A stretch of DNA of 14,095 bases. Origin: Sulfurovum sp. UBA1140 (GTDB taxonomy: Bacteria > Campylobacterota > Campylobacteria > Campylobacterales > Sulfurovaceae). Shown piece after piece: positions 1-6,561 of the stretch; within the stretch, counting starts at the first letter, position 1, and each line of letters begins with the position of its first letter. Both the position numbers and the translations under genes were made by a program. The stretch covers positions 17,875 to 31,969 of the forward strand of contig DCAF01000054.1 of the NCBI GenBank assembly GCA_002311915.1, in the 5' to 3' direction. The notes under the pieces were generated by a model. That model did not search any database, was not told the DNA's origin, and saw nothing but the letters and a program-made list of their open reading frames with translations.

Positions 1-1305
1 TCTACAAACATTTACCAAGACCCTGATGTTCTTGACACATGGTTCTCTTCGGGACTTTGGCCATTCTCTACGCTTGGTTGGGGAAATGATGAGACCTTTA
101 AAGGTGAGCTATGGAACGAAGATGACATGAAAAACTTCTACCCCAATAACTTACTTATTACTGGGTTTGATATTATCTTCTTTTGGGTGGCGCGTATGTT
201 GATGATGGGTGAGAACATTACAGGTCAGTTGCCATTTAAAGATATTTATTTACATGCACTGGTTAAAGATGAAAATGGTGAGAAGATGTCTAAGTCTAAA
301 GGAAATGTTATTGACCCTTTAGAGACGATTGAGAAGTATTCAACGGACGCTCTTAGATTTACTTTGGCTGTGTTGGCTGTTCAAGGACGTGACATAAAGC
401 TTAGTGTTGACAAGTTGGAGCAGAGTCGTAACTTTACCAATAAACTTTTTAATGCGACAAATTTCTTGCAGTTAAATCAAGAGCATTTTGATGACTTAAA
501 TCCTGCAAACATAAAAACTCCTCTTGGACGTTATATGTTGGCACGATTTAACGTGGCTGTTAAAGAGACACGTGAGTTTATGGATATATATAGATTTAAT
601 GATGCTGCGACGGTTCTTTATAGATTTTTATGGGGTGAGTTTTGTGATTGGGGAATTGAGCTAAGTAAAGCAGATAAAGCGAGTGTTGCTGAACTTGGAA
701 GTATTTTTAAAGAGTCTATGAAACTTCTTCATCCATTTATGCCGTTTATTACAGAGAATCTATACATGAGACTAAGCGAAGAGAGTTTGGAAGAGGGCGA
801 ATCTATTATGGTTAAGGCTTATCCAACGGTTAGTGATGCTGATGATGAGGTTATAAAACAGTTCGATCTTATTATGGAAGCAATTGTCTCTGTAAGACGT
901 TGTAAAACACTTATAGATAAAGGCAATCAAAAAATAGAGAAAGCTTCTATTAAATTACCTATTGGTTCTGATTTAGAGATGATGAAGCCATTTATAGAAA
1001 AGCTTGGGAAAGTGGAAAAGCTTACTTTTGTTAAGGCTAAGTTGGAGAATTCAGTGACGGATGTTTCTGATAATATGGAGACGTTTATCTCTACGGATGA
1101 TGTTGATATGTCGGCGATTATTTCAAAACTTACTAAGCAAAAAGAGAAGCTTGAGAAAGAGATTTTTAAACTAAATGGAATGCTTAATAACGAACGTTTT
1201 GTGGCGAATGCTCCTGAAAAGGTTATTGCTAATAACAGAAAGACTTTGGCTGATGCTGTTGATAAGATAGGTAAGGTTGAGGCTGAACTTAAAGGGTTTG
1301 CGTAA
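1..1305 (+). CDS. valS: Valine--tRNA ligase (ValRS), 3' part; 5' end lies outside the window
   Basis: Charges tRNA-Val with valine in the cytoplasm (class I aminoacyl-tRNA synthetase). The frame is open from base 1, so 434 C-terminal residues are visible; the ATG at 127 is internal and not the start. The visible part begins in the end of the catalytic domain with the family block DPDVLDTWFSSGLWPFSTLG (bases 22-81). It continues with GFDIIFFWVARM (163-198) and the signature KMSKS (283-297), which closes over ATP. The helical anticodon-binding domain follows. The last ~65 residues form the ValRS C-terminal coiled coil (start about 1108; K/E-rich, ending NNERFVANAPEKVI...), which contacts the tRNA elbow. 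The missing part should hold the HIGH motif and the editing domain. A hairpin 10 bases after the stop is a likely terminator. The identification is secure. Confidence 0.97.
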   Translation, partial: STNIYQDPDVLDTWFSSGLWPFSTLGWGNDETFKGELWNEDDMKNFYPNNLLITGFDIIFFWVARMLMMGENITGQLPFKDIYLHALVKDENGEKMSKSKGNVIDPLETIEKYSTDALRFTLAVLAVQGRDIKLSVDKLEQSRNFTNKLFNATNFLQLNQEHFDDLNPANIKTPLGRYMLARFNVAVKETREFMDIYRFNDAATVLYRFLWGEFCDWGIELSKADKASVAELGSIFKESMKLLHPFMPFITENLYMRLSEESLEEGESIMVKAYPTVSDADDEVIKQFDLIMEAIVSVRRCKTLIDKGNQKIEKASIKLPIGSDLEMMKPFIEKLGKVEKLTFVKAKLENSVTDVSDNMETFISTDDVDMSAIISKLTKQKEKLEKEIFKLNGMLNNERFVANAPEKVIANNRKTLADAVDKIGKVEAELKGFA

Positions 1306-1314
1306 ATATTTGTA

Positions 1315-1336
1315 GGGTCAATAGTAATATTGACCC
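1315..1336 (+). terminator. Hairpin after valS, likely terminator
   Basis: GGGTCAATA and TATTGACCC form a perfect 9-bp stem around a GTAA loop, 10 bases after the valS stop. The following sequence (CCAATTTCCC) has only a short T run, so a factor-independent terminator is plausible but not strong. It could also serve the convergent nuclease gene from the other side. Confidence 0.5.
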
Positions 1337-1366
1337 CAATTTCCCAGTTATGCATCTCTTTAATAT

Positions 1367-1525
1367 AGGTAACCACTTACCTACCTAAAGCCCCAAATCT
1401 TGGGCTTTAAAAAAAATGGAAATTACCACTTTTGGCTAAAAAGTAGCTATTTTACCCAAAAATACTATTTTTTCAACTTTTAAAACCCCTAAATATAGGG
1501 ATTCTAGGTAGGTGAGTGGTTACCT
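1367..1525. repeat. Inverted-repeat element of about 160 bp (REPIN- or MITE-like)
   Basis: The arms at 1367-1387 (starts AGGTAACCACTTACC) and 1505-1525 (ends GTGGTTACCT) are inverted copies of 21 bases with one mismatch. Each arm holds its own small dyad (AGGT...ACCT). Inside each arm comes a short GC hairpin followed by a T/A run: AAAGCCC/GGGCTTT at 1387-1408, and CCCTA/TAGGG at about 1487-1500. With one gap, the inverted similarity therefore extends in weaker form to about 45 bases per side. The middle is AT-rich and has no coding potential. The right arm overlaps the 3' end of the nuclease gene. Paired inverted REP-like units or a small non-autonomous element both fit this structure. A plain operator or terminator would not need 117 bases between the arms. 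No target-site duplication is obvious. Confidence 0.6.
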
Positions 1526-2046
1526 TTAACAATGGTATAGTCTATTTTATGGTTAGAATTCTTTATATATTGATAAGCAGATTCATCTAAGAAGAGTCCT
1601 GACATCGTGTATCTAAGTTTTAAATTATAGTTTTTAAAGATGCTGTTTTTTTCTAAAAAATGGTTTGATTGTTCTTCAAATTTGGAGATTTTATCTTTGG
1701 TAATATCCAAATCATCATTTTTACACTGTACTAAAATAATCTCTTGATGTTTTTTAACAACCAAATGAATCTCTTTTTGGGTATTATTTTTCTCTTTAGC
1801 ATATTCCCAAACGGTATAACCCTGATCTTTATAATGTTTAGTAATTAATGAGCAGTAGGTGGTAATGTTCTTACGTATCTCTACAAATTGGTTAATGGTA
1901 TTGGCAAACTGCTGATTGCTATTAATTGCTTTATCACTCCAATCTATATCTTCTTCGAGGACAAGTGGATTTAACAGATTATTTGTTTGGTTCCACTTAA
2001 ATATTTTGTTGAGTTGACTTGTAATTTTTATTGAAAAACTTGACAT
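1504..2046 (-). CDS. Small Mrr-like restriction-endonuclease-fold protein, probable PD-(D/E)xK nuclease
   Basis: A 180-residue soluble protein. Residues 76-110 resemble the core of Mrr-type endonuclease domains: GYTVWEY, then KEIHLVV (E92 where the family usually has Asp), a strand, and the family-like VQCKN (Q107, K109). In known members these acidic, Gln and Lys residues bind metal and cut DNA. The N-terminal 60 residues are helical and unassigned, and a helix follows the core (SKFEEQSNHFLEKN). I start it at 2046 because a good GAAAGGA Shine-Dalgarno (2052-2058) lies 5 bases upstream; an in-frame ATG at 2091 has none. GC is about 20-32% in the lines I counted, against about 40% in the helicase gene, which suggests transfer. 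The last six residues (GNHSPT) and the TAG stop come from the inverted-repeat arm, so the original C-terminus may be altered. There is no methylase or other partner nearby. It may be a degenerate or solitary nuclease; activity is unproven. Confidence 0.6.
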   Translation of the reverse strand: MSSFSIKITSQLNKIFKWNQTNNLLNPLVLEEDIDWSDKAINSNQQFANTINQFVEIRKNITTYCSLITKHYKDQGYTVWEYAKEKNNTQKEIHLVVKKHQEIILVQCKNDDLDITKDKISKFEEQSNHFLEKNSIFKNYNLKLRYTMSGLFLDESAYQYIKNSNHKIDYTIVKGNHSPT

Positions 2047-2204
2047 GATAATCCTTTCTCTATAGTTAAAGTTTACGCTAATTCCTAGCATAATATTCTT
2101 AAAAAAGCTTAATTTATAAGGTCGAATATTAATTAAGTGAATTATTGAAATATTTTTTAATATAGAGCTATTCGTATCCGTTTTCTTTGGTTGAAAATCA
2201 ATAT

Positions 2205-5024
2205 CTATCGACGATTTCGTCTACTGGGTCGGCTACCTCTTCCCTCTCTCTCTTTGTTGTCTCTGTTTCCTCGTCGTCGTTTAGAAAAACAGGCATCACA
2301 GACTGAAAATCGGTAGGTAAAATCTAAGCTTTTTCCACAACGGCTACACTTTTTAACAAAATTTCCTTGTTTAAGGGAAGCCTCTATAAAGCTGTTGAGC
2401 CTTACTCTTGCTTCTAATGCTTTTTGGGTATCTTGAAAAAACTCTTCAAATTTAAAAGAGAGCCACAGATAAAGAGAAATTTCACGAACTCTGTCTTCGG
2501 CATTGAGCATCATTTCGTTGGTTTGTGCAAATTTTGGTAGGTCTCTTGGGGGGATATACTCAACAGGTTTGTTGGCTTCGAGTTGTTTGATATAACGGTG
2601 AAAAACCGATTCAATATAGGGTGATGAGATAGATGCAGGGGCACAGGTCAGATGAAATCTGGTTTTTAAATCTAAATCATACTCCGAGACAATTAAGGCA
2701 ATCTCTAGCATTGAATCAATGTTTGCTGCGACAAAAGGACCTTCGAATTCCATGTTGTCAGCAAAGAAATTTAAGATAATCGAGAGGTTTTCAGTTTCGA
2801 GTATTTCGCCAATAAGCATGACGTGTTCTAAACTTGCCATGACCGAGAAAGGGAGTTCTATTGAGGGTAGGGGGATGTGAAATACCGTGCTGATGGTCTT
2901 TAACGCTTTGCTGTCCAATGCTCCTATATAGCCGACCTCTTCAAGCCCATATCGACCTGCACGACCTGAAATTTGAGCCACTTCAGTAGGGAGAAGTTCT
3001 CGCCTTCGCAATCCGTCAAATTTGTTGTCTTTTGAAAAGAGCAGGGTTTTAATAGGCAGGTTTAGCCCCATGGCAATGGCATCGGTTGCTACGAGTATTT
3101 CACTCTTTCCTTCTCTAAAACGTTTCGCCTCTTCGCGTCTTACTTCAGGAGAGAGGTTTCCATAGACCACCGATACCTTGTATTTTCCTGCCAACTGCTG
3201 TCTTAGCCCCAATACATCTCTTCTTGAAAATGCAACAATGGCAGTTCCTTTCTCTATCTCTTTGATGGGGGTGGGTTGTGTTAATAGTTTTAGTTCATTT
3301 TTACGTTCAAAGTGTATTACCGTAAGAGGCTCTTCAAGATAGTCACAAAGTTGGGTAACGGCATCAAGGGCATTGAGTGAACCTGTTAAGATGACTTTTT
3401 GAGCAGGAACACCAATAAGGGCATTTGCCCACGCCCATCCTCGGTCACGGTCATCTATCATCTGTATCTCATCAATCACACAAACATCTACCTCGACACT
3501 GGCGTTCATCATCTCGATGGTTGAGCTAATATGGGTAGACTCTTCGTCAATAATCTCCTCTTCGCCTGTGATTAACGAGACACCCACTCCATTGGACTTT
3601 AGGTTCTCATACCCCTCAAGGGCTAGAAGTCTTAGGGGTGCAAGATAATAACCTGTTTCGGCTTTTTGAAGATGTTGCAGAGCTTCATAGGTCTTCCCAC
3701 TGTTGGTAGGACCCACATGAAAAATAATCTCCCGTTTTTGCAGACGAGCCAAAGGGAAAAGGTTTTTAAAGTCACGAATGGTTTTTGCCAACAGCTCCTC
3801 TTTTCGTCTCTTCTCTTTAAGGGGACGAATGGTCTCTAAAAAGTGGTAGTTGATGCGTCTTTTGACTTTCTCTTTGAGTTTAAGAGACTTAGAGGTAACT
3901 ATGTGAGGTTCAACAAATTGTAAAATCGCTTTCTCTATAATGGAATTATCCAGCTCTAGCCCTTCACTTAATTCGTTTAACTCATTCTCTAAATCAAAAA
4001 TACACTGTTCAAAGCCCGTTTTTATTTCGCTTTTAATATGTTTGAGATCAGCGATAATCGGAAGCTCCTCTTCTCTCCAGATAAGGTTGTGGATAAATCT
4101 TCGAGAGTAGGTGGCTAGGGCTGTATAAGGCAACTCTTTACCATACAAAGGATAGGTTTTTGATTTAGCAATATAAAGGCTTTTCCCCTCTACCACCACG
4201 CGATACTCGGGGTCAATGGCACTAAAAATATTTTTAAGTATCTCTAACGGGATATCTATCTCATAAAGGTCATCTTTTGGGGGCATCTTACGGATAAGTT
4301 GGTTGATTTCATCTGATTTTAGATAACCATGAGTTTTATTAATGCTCATGGCTAAAAAGCCCTCTATCTCTTGTTCTTTTTTGGCTATTGCCTCTTTTTT
4401 TAGTGTTTCAAGTTGGGTTCGGATGGTGCTGTTATCTTCTGTTAAGAGTCTGCTTTCAATACTTTGGGTTGTGGTTAGCAGTAATTTATTAAAGGTCTCA
4501 TGCTCCATATGAAAGGAATAGGAGTGATAGAATTCCATCTCCGAGAGGCTATTGAATAAAATTCCCATTCGATGTTCCCACTCTCTCATTCGTGCTTGTT
4601 GTCGTAGATAGAAGAGCTTGTTGGTAATCTTATCGGCATTTATTTTGTTAATGTTGGTGTCAATAAAAGAAAAGAGTATCTGTTGCTCCTCTTGTTTGGT
4701 ATGTTCATGCTCATCAAGCAGTGAAACAATAAGCCCCACTTTGTCAAGCTCTTGAACCTTTTTTGGTGCTTTAACCCCAAGTTGTTCAAGATAGTTAATA
4801 ATATTAAGTCGCAAAGAGGTGTTGCCCTCTGACCAGACCTGTCTTAAAGCACGAACCATCTCTTTTTTGACCAACATGGGTACTTTAAGGTCAAGCAACA
4901 TGGTAAGTTCAATGAGCACATCTTCACTTAGATACTTAATTCCCTCGTCAAAAGGCTCTCCATCCATTAGAGATTTAACTTTATTATTTATTTTGATTGT
5001 CTGTTTCTTCTTTTTTTTTGCCAT
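2205..5024 (-). CDS. SUV3-like superfamily 2 RNA helicase with C-terminal zinc ribbon
   Basis: A 939-residue cytoplasmic ATP-dependent helicase of the SUV3 (mitochondrial degradosome helicase) type. Its role here is most likely RNA unwinding, turnover or ribosome-related work. Residues 1-430 are a helical, charged N-terminal extension beginning with a Lys-rich stretch. Visible motifs are Walker A GPTNSGKT (438-445), APLRLLALE (462-470), DEIQ box (518-521), TGS (547-549), ATDAIAMGLN (646-655) and QISGRAGRYG (684-693). A helical C-terminal domain follows. The end is a zinc-ribbon-like CxxC-x12-CxxC (C893, C896, C909, C912) and a basic RG/RS-rich tail (about 915-939) typical of RNA binders. The start has only a weak AAAAGA leader, with a TATACT -10 box about 23 bases upstream (5047-5052). 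Its divergent neighbour is a small membrane protein and it forms no clear operon. Many databases call such proteins simply 'helicase'; RNA rather than DNA as substrate is inferred from the SUV3 motif set. Confidence 0.85.
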   Translation of the reverse strand: MAKKKKKQTIKINNKVKSLMDGEPFDEGIKYLSEDVLIELTMLLDLKVPMLVKKEMVRALRQVWSEGNTSLRLNIINYLEQLGVKAPKKVQELDKVGLIVSLLDEHEHTKQEEQQILFSFIDTNINKINADKITNKLFYLRQQARMREWEHRMGILFNSLSEMEFYHSYSFHMEHETFNKLLLTTTQSIESRLLTEDNSTIRTQLETLKKEAIAKKEQEIEGFLAMSINKTHGYLKSDEINQLIRKMPPKDDLYEIDIPLEILKNIFSAIDPEYRVVVEGKSLYIAKSKTYPLYGKELPYTALATYSRRFIHNLIWREEELPIIADLKHIKSEIKTGFEQCIFDLENELNELSEGLELDNSIIEKAILQFVEPHIVTSKSLKLKEKVKRRINYHFLETIRPLKEKRRKEELLAKTIRDFKNLFPLARLQKREIIFHVGPTNSGKTYEALQHLQKAETGYYLAPLRLLALEGYENLKSNGVGVSLITGEEEIIDEESTHISSTIEMMNASVEVDVCVIDEIQMIDDRDRGWAWANALIGVPAQKVILTGSLNALDAVTQLCDYLEEPLTVIHFERKNELKLLTQPTPIKEIEKGTAIVAFSRRDVLGLRQQLAGKYKVSVVYGNLSPEVRREEAKRFREGKSEILVATDAIAMGLNLPIKTLLFSKDNKFDGLRRRELLPTEVAQISGRAGRYGLEEVGYIGALDSKALKTISTVFHIPLPSIELPFSVMASLEHVMLIGEILETENLSIILNFFADNMEFEGPFVAANIDSMLEIALIVSEYDLDLKTRFHLTCAPASISSPYIESVFHRYIKQLEANKPVEYIPPRDLPKFAQTNEMMLNAEDRVREISLYLWLSFKFEEFFQDTQKALEARVRLNSFIEASLKQGNFVKKCSRCGKSLDFTYRFSVCDACFSKRRRGNRDNKEREGRGSRPSRRNRR

Positions 5025-5046
5025 GATATTTTATTCTTTTTAGTGT

Positions 5047-5052
5047 AGTATA
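5047..5052 (-). promoter_or_regulatory. -10 box for the SUV3-like helicase gene
   Basis: Minus-strand TATACT (5 of 6 matches to TATAAT) lies 22 bases before the start codon, giving a leader of about 16 bases. No good -35 box is visible, which is usual in Campylobacterota. It sits in the palindromic octamer AGTATACT. Confidence 0.4.
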
Positions 5053-5103
5053 CTTGAATTGTTCTCTTTTTTAGGTAACTCAGTTATGGTTCATTTAAAA
5101 TAA

Positions 5104-5112
5104 TGCTATAAT
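5104..5112 (+). promoter_or_regulatory. Extended -10 promoter (TGCTATAAT) for the 131-residue membrane protein gene
   Basis: A perfect TGnTATAAT at 5104-5112 predicts a start near 5119 and a leader of about 90 bases before the ATG at 5208. The -35 region is poor, which an extended -10 tolerates. The leader is AT-rich; its first half (TTTCTTTTAATTT) can partly pair with the segment holding the Shine-Dalgarno, but the pairing is weak. Confidence 0.6.
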
Positions 5113-5207
5113 ATTGGGAACAGATTAAAACCAATTATTTCTTTTAATTTAAGTTTTTAATGTTAAAATATTAATAAAGAAATTAAAAAGGAAAGGATGT
5201 TTTACTA

Positions 5208-5603
5208 ATGAATACACCAACTCATGACCCTTACCTTGACACCATCAGGAGAAGTAGAGAAGATAAATACCTTAAATACCTTAAAGAGCGTAGTAGAGAG
5301 CGTTTAAAAAAAGATGAATCGAGTAAGCGTAGTTTTTTTAAACAAGAAGTTCGTTTGACAGATTATATTAATCTGTCTGAAGATTTTGCAAATATTTTAA
5401 TTTTTACACTGGTTTTAATTATTCCTTATAGTGTTGGAATTATCTTTATATTTTTAATTATTGCAAAGTTCAATATAGAGACCTTTGAAGGCATTAATAT
5501 TAGTAACCCTGTTATCTATTGGACAATAGGTTATGAGATAGTCGCGTTCTTAATATTAATATTAATTATTAAAAGTTCGATAAGCTTTCGTAAATCTAAA
5601 TAG
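5208..5603 (+). CDS. Small membrane protein with two transmembrane helices, function unknown
   Basis: A 131-residue protein I do not recognise. The first ~50 residues are hydrophilic, strongly basic and probably helical (YLKYLKERSRERLKKDE). Two hydrophobic segments follow (about 60-88 and 103-125), separated by a short loop with FNIETFEGINIS. The C-terminus is short and basic (SFRKSK). By the positive-inside rule both ends face the cytoplasm and the loop faces the periplasm. There is no signal peptide, cysteine pair or catalytic motif. The start at 5208 follows a GGAAAGG ribosome site ending at 5196. A four-codon ATG-TTT-TAC-TAA frame at 5197-5208 overlaps this start as TAATG. The gene has its own extended -10 promoter and lies 97 bases before nadK, so it may be read into the nadK-recN pair. 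The layout is reminiscent of a small conserved inner-membrane protein; no function can be given. Confidence 0.75.
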   Translation: MNTPTHDPYLDTIRRSREDKYLKYLKERSRERLKKDESSKRSFFKQEVRLTDYINLSEDFANILIFTLVLIIPYSVGIIFIFLIIAKFNIETFEGINISNPVIYWTIGYEIVAFLILILIIKSSISFRKSK

Positions 5604-5700
5604 GAATCAAAAAAACTTAAATACGATGAAGTGATTTTATGCTACTCTAGCGAAAAAAGATTGATTATTTATATATTCATATTTTAGGAGTTCCTTACCG

Positions 5701-6561
5701 ATGTCAGAGTTATTACATAAAATAGAAAGTGTGGGATTTGTCTTACGACCAGATTCTCCGACGATTCTTCCTCTTTATGAGGGGATTAAAGCAAAGTTTG
5801 AAGATAGAGGGATTAAAGTATTTTTAGGAGACCTATCTGCGAAGATGATAGGTTTAAAGGGAATGTCTTTTAATGAGATGTGCCAAGAGGTTGATCTGTT
5901 GGTCTCTTTAGGGGGAGATGGAACACTGCTCTCTTTGGTACGCCGAAGTTATGGTTATGATAAACCTGTTTTGGGTATTAATGCAGGAAATTTAGGATTT
6001 TTAGCCGATACCCCCATTGATTGTGTCGATGAGATGGTTGAAAAGCTTTTAATCGGTGATTATCGGATTGACAACCGTATGATGATTGAGGGGTATATGC
6101 AAACTCAAAGTGGCAGAAAAAATTTTTATGCTTTTAACGATGTGGTTATTACCCGACCTACCATTGCCCATATGGTTAAGATAGATGCCTCGATAGATGA
6201 GGATTGGTTTAATACCTATCGAGGTGATGGACTAATTATCTCGACCCCTACAGGTTCTACGGCTTATAACTTATCGCTAGGAGGACCTATTATGTACCCT
6301 TTGGCAAAAGTCTTTATTATGACCCCTATTGCTCCACACTCACTTACTCAGCGTCCACTCGTGGTTCCTAGTGATTTTACCATTAATTTACAATCTCCTG
6401 ATGAGTTGGTGGTGATGATTGATGGACAAGATGATTATATACTTAAAGCAGGAGACCGTTTGGTGATTAAAGGTGCTAAAATGAGTGCCAAGCTTCTGCA
6501 TAAAAAAGAGCACAGCTACTTTAGTGTTCTTCGTGAAAAACTCTCGTGGGGCGACGAGTAA
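5701..6561 (+). CDS. nadK: NAD kinase (ATP/polyphosphate-NAD kinase)
   Basis: Phosphorylates NAD+ at the 2'-hydroxyl of its adenosine ribose to give NADP+, the only de novo source of NADP(H), in the cytoplasm. The 286-residue length is normal. Family motifs are present in order: GGDGT at 71-75 (D73 is the catalytic Asp), GINAGNLGFL (92-101), FNDVV with N146-D147 that bind the nicotinamide ribose side, and GDGLIISTPTGSTAY (175-189) with the following glycine-rich GGP. TAGGAG (5685-5690) lies 10 bases before the ATG, a slightly long spacing. The TAA stop overlaps the recN start (TAATG), so the two are co-transcribed and probably translationally coupled. No convincing promoter is seen in the 97 bases upstream. 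Confidence 0.96.
   Translation: MSELLHKIESVGFVLRPDSPTILPLYEGIKAKFEDRGIKVFLGDLSAKMIGLKGMSFNEMCQEVDLLVSLGGDGTLLSLVRRSYGYDKPVLGINAGNLGFLADTPIDCVDEMVEKLLIGDYRIDNRMMIEGYMQTQSGRKNFYAFNDVVITRPTIAHMVKIDASIDEDWFNTYRGDGLIISTPTGSTAYNLSLGGPIMYPLAKVFIMTPIAPHSLTQRPLVVPSDFTINLQSPDELVVMIDGQDDYILKAGDRLVIKGAKMSAKLLHKKEHSYFSVLREKLSWGDE

Noticed and set aside
927..1376. Minus-strand open frame of 149 codons over the valS 3' end
   Set aside because: It lies antisense to the conserved ValRS coiled coil, is Ser/Phe/Ile-rich without a motif, and has no ribosome site; it is a shadow of valS.
1387..1408. AAAGCCC/GGGCTTT hairpin as a terminator
   Set aside because: It is followed by A residues on the plus strand and by the repeat arm on the minus strand, so there is no U tract; it is better seen as part of the inverted-repeat element.
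2047..2091. Upstream ATG that would lengthen the nuclease by 15 residues
   Set aside because: No Shine-Dalgarno precedes 2091, while a good one serves the ATG at 2046.
4819..5043. Plus-strand frame of 74 codons opposite the SUV3-like helicase N-terminus
   Set aside because: Its C-terminal Phe run is the complement of the helicase's Lys codons; there is no independent support.
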